Shown here: positions 36,404 to 42,890 of the stretch, one piece after another
Layout: each line of letters begins with the position of its first letter
Position numbering within the stretch: position 1 is the stretch's first letter
Source: Syntrophaceae bacterium
GTDB taxonomy: Bacteria; Desulfobacterota; Syntrophia; Syntrophales; PHBD01
DNA length: 64,000 nt
NCBI GenBank assembly: GCA_013177825.1
Contig: JABLXX010000005.1
Span: forward strand, 1-64,000
Reading direction: 5' to 3'
Notes under the pieces: generated by a model
What the model saw: the letters and a program-made list of their open reading frames with translations, nothing else
Database searches by the model: none
Told to the model about the DNA's origin: nothing
Position numbers and translations under genes: made by a program

Positions 36404-37441
36404 TTGCAGGAACACGCCACGAACCGTTCCGGTCGCTCCAGGCCGCTACGTGCCGGCAGAATCCGCTACGCCGTCAGCCTGCCGGCGGTTTTCCTCCTTC
36501 TTGCGTTCCTGTCCTCCTGCGGGGATCCGGCAAAACCGGCCGTCGTGGCCGTCGTGAACGGCGAGGCCGTCGCCTCCGCGGAACTGGCGGACCGGCTGGC
36601 ATCCGAATCGGCCCGCTGGGGCGGCCCCGCAGCCGTCATGGGCAACCGCGATGCGGTGAAGGACGAAGTCCTCCAGGAACTGATTCAGGAAAAATTGATG
36701 CTGCAGCGGGCCCGTGCCCTTTCCCTTTCCATCACGGAGGAAGAGCTCGATCGGGAGGCCGGGTCGCTCGCCGGCGGCGGGCGTCCCGGCACAGGCGTCC
36801 CGCCCTCCTGGCGGGATTCGCTGCGCCGTCAGATCCTGATCCGCAAGCTGATCCGGCAGGACCTTTACGAAACCATAACCGTCGCTCCCGGGGAGGCAGA
36901 GGCGTATTACCGGAAGAATCGCGACGCCTACCGGATAGAGGATCGCGTCCGGGCCCTGCAGATCGTCCTCCGGGAGCCCCGCCGGATCTCCGCGGTCCGG
37001 AATCGATTGAAGAAGGGGGAGGATTTTGGTAAGGTCGCCCGGGAAGAATCGGTCGGACCGGAAGCACCCAAGGGAGGAGACCTGGGATTTTGCGTCCGGG
37101 GCTCCCTGCCGGATGCCATCGACCGGGTTGTTTTCACCATCCCGGTGGGGGAAATCAGTCCTCCCATCCGGACCCCTTACGGCTATCACATTGTAAAGGT
37201 CCTCCAGCGCGAGGGAGGAAAACCGCCGGACTACCCGGCCGCGCGGGAACAGGTGATCGAAGACCTGAGAAAGGCCAAAGCGGAAGCGGCATACGGCGGC
37301 TGGATGGAAACACTCCAGAAATCCGCCAGGGTCGAAATCCGGGCGGAAGTCCTTCGAAAAATCCGTGTTCCCGAGAACCGCCCCGCAACCCCAAAACCGG
37401 AGCCGCCCCCCCTCCGGGATACCCCATCTGAACGGAGGTAA
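36404..37441 (+). CDS. Parvulin-type peptidyl-prolyl isomerase, lipoprotein (TTG start)
   Basis: A 345-residue PpiC/SurA-type foldase. I place the start at the TTG at 36404, nine bases after a perfect AAAGGAGG; no ATG or GTG fits, and the frame otherwise runs back inside mfd. The N-terminus is a basic stretch then LPAVFLLLAFLSSCGDPAKP, a lipoprotein signal with lipobox LSSC. A SurA-like helical region follows (about 60-190). The parvulin domain (about 195-300) has ALQIVLREPRR, GGDLGFCVRGSLPDA and TPYGYHIVKVL. It should sit in the periplasm and help fold exported proteins. It precedes the second foldase by two bases. Confidence 0.85.
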   Translation: MQEHATNRSGRSRPLRAGRIRYAVSLPAVFLLLAFLSSCGDPAKPAVVAVVNGEAVASAELADRLASESARWGGPAAVMGNRDAVKDEVLQELIQEKLMLQRARALSLSITEEELDREAGSLAGGGRPGTGVPPSWRDSLRRQILIRKLIRQDLYETITVAPGEAEAYYRKNRDAYRIEDRVRALQIVLREPRRISAVRNRLKKGEDFGKVAREESVGPEAPKGGDLGFCVRGSLPDAIDRVVFTIPVGEISPPIRTPYGYHIVKVLQREGGKPPDYPAAREQVIEDLRKAKAEAAYGGWMETLQKSARVEIRAEVLRKIRVPENRPATPKPEPPPLRDTPSERR

Positions 37442-37443
37442 CC

Positions 37444-38412
37444 ATGAAGAAATTCATCATCCTGATCGTCATGGCCCTGGCAGGGACGTTTCTGCTCCCC
37501 GCCTCCGGGTCTTCGGAGATCGTGGACCGCATCGCCGCTGTCGTGAACGGCGAGGTGATCACCCAGTCCGAGTGGAACACCGCCTTTGAAGTCGTCAAGG
37601 AACGGATCGACAGGGGGTACAAGGGCCCGAACAAGGATCAGATCCTGGCGGAGGCCCGGAAGGCCACCCTCAACCGGCTCATCAACAGCAAGCTCATCGA
37701 GCTGGAATCGAAAAAAACCGGCATGACCGTCAAAGATGAAGAGATCAACGCCGCCATCCGGGACATGATCTCCCGGCAGAAAATCACCCTCGAAGATCTG
37801 CGCAAGTCCCTTGCCAGGGAAGGAGCCACGCTTGAGCAGTACAGGGACGACATCCGGGAGACCATGACCCGCCAGCGTCTCATCCGGAGGGAGATCGGAG
37901 CCAAGGTATCCGTCAGCGACGAGGAAATCGGAGAATACTACAAGGCGCACCGGGAGGACTATGAGGGCACGGAAGCGGTTCATATCCGCCTGATCCTTCT
38001 CCCGATCCCGAAAGACGCCGATCAGGCCGCCCGGGACCGCCTCCGCGAGGAGGCCCGGACGATCCTGCAGCGCATCCGGAACGGCGAGCCCTTCGAGACC
38101 ATGGCGTACCAGTTCTCGAAGGGACCTGCGCCCGAGCAGGGAGGGGACATCGGTTTCGTGGAGAGGGGCTCCCTGGTCGTCGAGGCGGACCGCGAGGCCT
38201 TTCGCCTGAACACAGGCGAAATCAGCGATATCATCGAGGCCCCCACGGGATTCCATATTATCAAGATCGTCAACAAGAGGGGGGCCGGCACGAAGCCCTT
38301 CGCCGCCGTCCGTGACGAGATCAGGGCCAAGCTGGAAGACGAGAAAATGAACCGGAAGTACGAGGAATGGATCACGGAACTCCGGAAGGGCGCCCTCATC
38401 GAGATTAAATAG
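37444..38412 (+). CDS. SurA-like periplasmic peptidyl-prolyl isomerase
   Basis: A 322-residue protein with a signal peptide (MKKFIILIVMALAGTFLLPA), a SurA N-terminal chaperone domain (about 25-170; VDRIAAVVNGEVITQSEWNT) and one parvulin domain (about 175-285; VHIRLILLPIP, GGDIGFVERGSL, TGFHIIKIVNKRG). It helps outer-membrane proteins cross the periplasm. True SurA has two parvulin domains; this has one. ACGGAGG precedes the ATG. It ends four bases before uvrA and follows the lipoprotein foldase, so the two are probably produced together. Confidence 0.88.
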   Translation: MKKFIILIVMALAGTFLLPASGSSEIVDRIAAVVNGEVITQSEWNTAFEVVKERIDRGYKGPNKDQILAEARKATLNRLINSKLIELESKKTGMTVKDEEINAAIRDMISRQKITLEDLRKSLAREGATLEQYRDDIRETMTRQRLIRREIGAKVSVSDEEIGEYYKAHREDYEGTEAVHIRLILLPIPKDADQAARDRLREEARTILQRIRNGEPFETMAYQFSKGPAPEQGGDIGFVERGSLVVEADREAFRLNTGEISDIIEAPTGFHIIKIVNKRGAGTKPFAAVRDEIRAKLEDEKMNRKYEEWITELRKGALIEIK

Positions 38413-38416
38413 GACC

Positions 38417-41239
38417 ATGCAGGTCATTCGCATCAAGGGAGCTTCGCAACACAACCTCCGGCACATCAGCCTGGACATTCCACGGGACAAGCTGGTCGTC
38501 ATCACCGGGGTGAGCGGATCGGGGAAATCTTCCCTCGCCTTCGACACGATCTATGCCGAGGGACAGCGGCGCTACGTTGAGTCCCTGTCGGCCTACGCCC
38601 GCCAGTTCATCGGCCAGATGGACAAGCCCGACGTGGAATCCATCGAGGGACTCTCGCCGGCCATCGCCATCGAGCAGCGCGCCGCCAGCCAGAATCCCCG
38701 CTCCACGGTGGGCACCGTGACGGAGATCTACGACTACCTTCGCCTCATCTTCTCCCGCATCGGCATTCCCCATTGTCCCTCCTGTGGCCGGGAGATCCGA
38801 TCCCAGACCATCGACCGGATGATGGACGCGGTCCTGGCCTGGCCGGAGGGAACACGCCTGACGGTCCTGGCCCCCCTTGCCCGGGGCCGCAAGGGGGAGT
38901 TCCAGAAGGAATTCAAGAAACTCCAGAAGGACGGCTTCGTCCGGGTCCGGGTGGACGGCCAGATACACGACCTGGCGGAAGAGATCCCGCTGGAGAAGAA
39001 CCGCCGCCACGACATCGACGTCGTCGTGGACCGCCTCGTGCTCCGCGAGGGAATCCGCAAACGGCTCCGGGACTCGCTGGAAATCTCCTCCGGCCTTTCC
39101 GACGGCCTTGTCCGAATCGTCCCCGCCGGGGAGGAGGAAGTCCTCTTCAGCGAAAAGTACGCCTGTCCGGATTGCAATATCGGCATCCCCGATCTCCAGC
39201 CGCGCCTTTTTTCCTTCAATAGCCCCTACGGGGCCTGCCCAGACTGCAGCGGCCTGGGAACCCGGATGTATTTTGACGAGGAGTTGGTGGTTCCCGACCC
39301 GGAGCTGTCGCTCAGGGAGGGAGCCATCGCCCCCTGGGCGGGACGCCACTCCCTGTCTTTCCATTCCACGCTGGACGCCCTGGCCCAGCACTACGGCTTC
39401 GATATCAACACACCCTTCGTCAAGCTCCCCGTGAAGGTGCGGGAGTCGATCCTCCGGGGATCGGGCCGGGAAAAGATCCGGTTCTGGATGGATCGCGGGG
39501 GCCAGCGCTTCTTCTACACCAAGCCTTTCGAGGGCATCCTGAATCAGCTGGACCGGCGGTATCGGGAAACGGCGTCCAACCACGTGCGGATGGACCTGGC
39601 GCGCTACATCAGCCTCCGCGACTGCCCGACCTGCGGCGGAACGAGGCTGAAGCCGGAGAGCCTGGCCGTCCGGGTGGGCGGGATGAACATCAACGAGGTG
39701 TGTCGCCTCTCCATTCGGGACTGCTACGACTTTTTCCGTACCCTCCCGCTTTCCCACCAGGAAGCGATCATCTCCGAACGGGTGCTCAAGGAGATCCGGG
39801 AACGGCTTCTGTTCCTCCTGGACGTGGGTATGGACTACCTCAACCTGGCCCGATCCTCCGGAACGCTGTCCGGTGGTGAGAACCAGCGGATCCGCCTGGC
39901 CACGCAGATCGGTTCGGGGTTGATGGGAGTTCTCTACGTTCTCGACGAGCCGACCGTGGGACTGCATCAGCGGGACAACCTGCGCCTCATCGCCACCTTG
40001 CAGCGCCTGCGGGACATGGGCAACACCGTCCTGGTGGTTGAGCACGACGCCGACATGATGCTCTCGTCCGACGAGATCATCGACATGGGCCCCGGCGCCG
40101 GCCGCGAGGGAGGAAGGATCGTCTTCCAGGGAACGCCCGGGGAGATCCTCCGGTCCGAGGCCTCCCTCACGGGCCGCTATCTCTCCGGATCTCTGTCGAT
40201 ACCGATTCCCCGGAAGCGGAGGCCCGTCCCGGGAAGGTGGATCGTCCTGGAGGGGGCCTGGGAAAATAACCTCAAGGACATCGACATCCGCATTCCCGTG
40301 GGCGTCTTCACGGCCGTCACCGGGGTCTCCGGCTCGGGCAAGAGCACCATGGTCATCGAGACCCTCCACAAGACCCTGTCACGGCGCCTTTACCGACGCC
40401 AGGGCTCGGCCGTAAAGGTGCGGCGCATCGTCGACCTGGGAGGAATCGAGCGGGTCATCCTGATCAACCAGCAGCCCATCGGCCGGACGCCCCGCTCCAA
40501 TCCCGTCACCTACACCGGCATCTTCAACCCGATCCGGGATCTCTTCACCGGCCTGCCGGAATCGCGGGTCCGGGGTTACAAGCCCGGCCGCTTCAGCTTC
40601 AACGTCCGGGGAGGACGGTGCGAGGCCTGCGAAGGAAACGGGCTGATCAAGATCGAGATGCATTTTCTTCCCGATGTTTACGTAACCTGCGAGACCTGTC
40701 GCGGACGGCGGTTCAACGCCGACACGCTGGACATTCGCTACAAGGAACAGAGCATCGCCGACGTGCTGGATATGACGGTGAACCAGGCCATCGACTTCTT
40801 CGCCAACATCCCGGCCATCCGCTCGAAGCTCCAGCTTCTGGTGGACGTGGGGCTCGGGTACATCCGCCTCGGCCAGTCGGCCACCACCCTTTCCGGCGGC
40901 GAGGCCCAGCGGATCAAGCTCTCCCGAGAACTGGGCAAGCGGCCCGAAAGCAACACGCTGTATATTCTCGACGAGCCTACCATCGGACTTCATTTCGCCG
41001 ACATCCAAAAGCTCCTCGATGTACTCATGCGTCTCGTCGACATGGGAAACACGGTCGTCGTGATCGAGCACAACCTGGACGTTATCAAATCTGCCGACTA
41101 CATTCTCGACCTCGGCCCCGAAGGCGGCCCCGGGGGCGGCGAAATCATCGCCGCCGGCAGCCCCGAGGAAGTCGCCCGGATCGGGCACTCCTTCACGGGA
41201 CAATACCTCAGGAAGATCCTGCAAACCGGCGTCCGGTAA
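38417..41239 (+). CDS. uvrA: UvrABC system protein A
   Basis: A 940-residue damage-recognition ATPase of nucleotide excision repair. It has two ABC ATPase halves: Walker A GVSGSGKSSLAF near residue 31 and GVSGSGKSTMVIE near 635, with ABC signatures LSGGENQRIRLA and LSGGEAQRIKLS. Zinc-binding Cys pairs are visible (CPSCGREI; CPDCN...CPDCSG; CPTCGG; CEACEGNG...CETCRG). Length equals E. coli UvrA. It ends the nadA-mfd-foldase-foldase-uvrA run and is followed by the orphan 41.2-42.6 kb region. Confidence 0.97.
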   Translation: MQVIRIKGASQHNLRHISLDIPRDKLVVITGVSGSGKSSLAFDTIYAEGQRRYVESLSAYARQFIGQMDKPDVESIEGLSPAIAIEQRAASQNPRSTVGTVTEIYDYLRLIFSRIGIPHCPSCGREIRSQTIDRMMDAVLAWPEGTRLTVLAPLARGRKGEFQKEFKKLQKDGFVRVRVDGQIHDLAEEIPLEKNRRHDIDVVVDRLVLREGIRKRLRDSLEISSGLSDGLVRIVPAGEEEVLFSEKYACPDCNIGIPDLQPRLFSFNSPYGACPDCSGLGTRMYFDEELVVPDPELSLREGAIAPWAGRHSLSFHSTLDALAQHYGFDINTPFVKLPVKVRESILRGSGREKIRFWMDRGGQRFFYTKPFEGILNQLDRRYRETASNHVRMDLARYISLRDCPTCGGTRLKPESLAVRVGGMNINEVCRLSIRDCYDFFRTLPLSHQEAIISERVLKEIRERLLFLLDVGMDYLNLARSSGTLSGGENQRIRLATQIGSGLMGVLYVLDEPTVGLHQRDNLRLIATLQRLRDMGNTVLVVEHDADMMLSSDEIIDMGPGAGREGGRIVFQGTPGEILRSEASLTGRYLSGSLSIPIPRKRRPVPGRWIVLEGAWENNLKDIDIRIPVGVFTAVTGVSGSGKSTMVIETLHKTLSRRLYRRQGSAVKVRRIVDLGGIERVILINQQPIGRTPRSNPVTYTGIFNPIRDLFTGLPESRVRGYKPGRFSFNVRGGRCEACEGNGLIKIEMHFLPDVYVTCETCRGRRFNADTLDIRYKEQSIADVLDMTVNQAIDFFANIPAIRSKLQLLVDVGLGYIRLGQSATTLSGGEAQRIKLSRELGKRPESNTLYILDEPTIGLHFADIQKLLDVLMRLVDMGNTVVVIEHNLDVIKSADYILDLGPEGGPGGGEIIAAGSPEEVARIGHSFTGQYLRKILQTGVR

Positions 41240-41254
41240 GGTCCGGAGACCACC

Positions 41255-41342
41255 GTCGGACAAACACCGATAAGTCGTCGTCCTGACTTCTTTCCGCGAA
41301 TCCATCTCCTTTCCGAAAAGAGATTCGGAGTCTTCCCGATTG
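41255..41342 (+). repeat. 88-bp duplicated unit, copy 1
   Basis: Opens with GTCGGACAAACACCGATA, shares CGTCCTG, and ends in a 37-bp block (41306-41342) that matches copy 2 at about 26 of 37 positions. Confidence 0.65.
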
Positions 41343-41401
41343 TTGCGCCAAGGCCTTTCCCTTATTCTGCCATCGAAAATAAAAAGGAAAGGAAACAAGC
41401 C

Positions 41402-41530
41402 ATGACGATGATTCTCCCCGAACGGACCGAGTTCAATCCGCAGAGAGACCTGCTCGGGAGAGTTACCGGGCACGGAGGAAGAAACACCGGCAAGGGAAGG
41501 CTGAATCGCCCTGCGGGCACATGTGCCTGA
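41402..41530 (+). CDS. Candidate 42-residue protein
   Basis: ATG at 41402 follows AAAGGAAAGG with suitable spacing. The product starts MTMILPERTEFNPQRDLLGR and is basic in its second half. No family recognised. The strong ribosome site and position after repeat copy 1 are the only support. Confidence 0.3.
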   Translation: MTMILPERTEFNPQRDLLGRVTGHGGRNTGKGRLNRPAGTCA

Positions 41531-41587
41531 GACCCGAAGGCCGGTTGAATAAAAACGTCCTGGAAAGAGAGACGGGAGGAAAGAGCC

Positions 41588-41683
41588 ATGAAGAAGACGC
41601 AAGAGAAGAAAGTGAAAGGTTGGAGGGAGATCACGAAGGGTTGGGTGGACCCGATGGCCACGCCCATGCGCTGGACTCCGTAA
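41588..41683 (+). CDS. Candidate 31-residue Trp-rich protein
   Basis: ATG at 41588 is eight bases after GGGAGG, an ideal ribosome site. The product reads MKKTQEKKVKGWREITKGW and ends DPMATPMRWTP: a basic start with three Trp and a Pro/Met tail. No family recognised. Conservation of the peptide in related genomes would decide whether it is real. Confidence 0.38.
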   Translation: MKKTQEKKVKGWREITKGWVDPMATPMRWTP

Positions 41684-41986
41684 CGGAAAGAACATCCGGG
41701 CGTCCGCCCGGCGATCGGGAAAGAGAGGCCGAACCGAACAGACATGCACGAATTCCCTTCCTCTCTTTCCAAACGGGCGGGGTGGCAACACCCCGTCCGT
41801 TGCGGTTGCCGGCGTTTCTATCCGCAATGGCCGCCGGAAGGGAACAAAAGGGACCTCAGAGACGGCCGGGAATGGAACGATTTCAACCCGGGATAACAGA
41901 GGAAGAGAACGTTCAGAAATAAGGGGAAACAAAACCGGAACGTAACAAGACGATCAAGAACTCGGCAGAATGGAGGGTTGGAAAGG

Positions 41987-42074
41987 GTCGGACAAACACC
42001 GATACCGCGAAGATCGTTCGTCCTGTTTTTGTGCATTCTCCTATCCGATAGCGTATTCAGACCCTCCCTGATTG
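41987..42074 (+). repeat. 88-bp duplicated unit, copy 2
   Basis: Same 18-bp opening as copy 1 (exact), same total length, diverged centre, 37-bp conserved end at 42038-42074. Confidence 0.65.
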
Positions 42075-42123
42075 CATCAACACGGTCATACCGGTAGAAA
42101 CTTCCCGTCCTGCAGCCTGCAGC

Positions 42124-42209
42124 CCGGAAGGAGACACAGGATTCACCCTTCCGGACCATCGTTTCGTGAACACCGCCAGGGCACCTTCTCGCAGGAAAGG
42201 ATGCCCTGG
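42124..42209 (+). ncRNA. Candidate structured RNA: two 8-bp hairpins with AGGA loops
   Basis: Hairpin 1: CCGGAAGG (42124-42131) with CCTTCCGG (42147-42154), loop of 15 nt containing CAGGAT. Hairpin 2: CCAGGGCA (42176-42183) with TGCCCTGG (42202-42209), loop of 18 nt containing AGGAAAGGA. Unpaired GGA in hairpin loops is the recognition feature of CsrA/RsmA. It could be a leader of the 63-residue gene or a small RNA; both are inference. Confidence 0.38.
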
Positions 42210-42343
42210 AACGGACACCGGGTGCGCCTGAGTCCTTCCGCGGTGACCCAGAACCGGCCCACTTACAATCCATCCTCCGCATAATCCGGAAGAGGGGCGG
42301 GGTGCTTTACGCCGACGGCGAGTCGGTGACAAGGAGATGTCCC

Positions 42344-42535
42344 ATGAAAAAGGCTGAATGGAATGAAGGATCAGCGGCCCGCAAGGTAGCGGCCGGCAGA
42401 AAAGAGGAAGAATTGAAGCTGAAGGTGGTCCGAAAGGCCGGTGCAAAGACAGCGGCCCGGACGGGGCAGGTGAATTTCACTGCCGAAGTTCTTCAGGACG
42501 CCATCAAGGGCATTATCAATAACCAGGTCCCGTAA
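42344..42535 (+). CDS. 63-residue conserved-looking protein of unknown function
   Basis: ATG at 42344 follows AAGGAGA with good spacing. The product is Lys/Ala/Glu rich in the first two thirds and ends GQVNFTAEVLQDAIKGIINN plus QVP, a likely amphipathic helix. It is closed by a strong terminator 25 bp downstream. I do not recognise a family. The upstream hairpins and repeats may regulate it. Confidence 0.6.
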   Translation: MKKAEWNEGSAARKVAAGRKEEELKLKVVRKAGAKTAARTGQVNFTAEVLQDAIKGIINNQVP

Positions 42536-42558
42536 TCCCTGCGGGGCTGCACCGATGA

Positions 42559-42600
42559 AAAACCCCCGTCGCGGTCCGCCGTGTCGGGGGTTATCTTTTT
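42559..42600. terminator. Bidirectional rho-independent terminator
   Basis: AACCCCCG (42561-42568) pairs with CGGGGGTT (42585-42592); T-rich tracts lie on both sides (ATCTTTTT on plus, TTTTTCATC on minus). It separates the 63-residue gene from the convergent efflux operon. Confidence 0.75.
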
Positions 42601-42890
42601 CAGATGCACTCTTCCAGGGGAAGAACGAAGCACCGCACACCCGCCCTGGGCCGCTCCTCCTTCAACTGATGGGCAATGCAGGTGACGACATGGATCTGCT
42701 CGTCCGGAACGGCCAGGATCAGCACGTTGTTTCCCCCGGGCCAGGCGTGGGTCCCCAGCTTGGGCTCCGTAGCGGTCCCTTCGCCGTGCACCTCCTCCAT
42801 CTTCGTATAAGCCCGGATGCCCGCTCTCTTGAAGCGGTCGACGATATACTCGTCGGCCTCCCGCGAATAGACAATCAGAAACATCTTCAT
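42600..42890 (-). CDS. PII-like small protein at the end of the RND operon
   Basis: A 96-residue protein with a ferredoxin-like, PII/CutA-type pattern: MKMFLIVYSREADEYIVDRF and a central loop THAWPGGNNVLILAVPDE. A final strand reads GVRCFVLPLEECI. Its start overlaps the RND pump stop by four bases. Such PII-like proteins are often encoded with RND efflux or metal transporters and may bind a nucleotide or metal to adjust the transporter. The ligand is unknown. Confidence 0.7.
   Translation of the reverse strand: MKMFLIVYSREADEYIVDRFKRAGIRAYTKMEEVHGEGTATEPKLGTHAWPGGNNVLILAVPDEQIHVVTCIAHQLKEERPRAGVRCFVLPLEECI

Larger units (their letters stand above)
41240..42343. other. 1.1-kb orphan region: duplicated unit, tiny ORFs, hairpins
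   Basis: No large gene is convincing. It contains two copies of an 88-bp unit (41255-41342 and 41987-42074), two short ORFs with strong ribosome sites (41402-41530, 41588-41683) and two long-stem hairpins with AGGA in the loops (42124-42209). A 133-codon frame at 41521-41922 has no family resemblance and skewed composition. Confidence 0.6.

Noticed and set aside
41744-41896. 50-codon ORF (MHEFPSSLSKRAGWQHPVRC...)
   Set aside because: Trp and Arg rich and open, but the nearest purine-rich site is too far from the ATG; left out for lack of support.
41521-41922. 133-codon ORF after uvrA
   Set aside because: It is Glu/Arg/Gly rich, lacks a ribosome site and overlaps the better-supported 31-residue ORF in another frame.
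41255-42004. CRISPR array suggested by the exact 18-bp repeat
   Set aside because: Only two copies 732 bp apart, no regular spacers and no cas genes in the window.
42072-42284. 70-codon ORF across the hairpin region
   Set aside because: TTG start without a ribosome site; composition looks like translated structured RNA.
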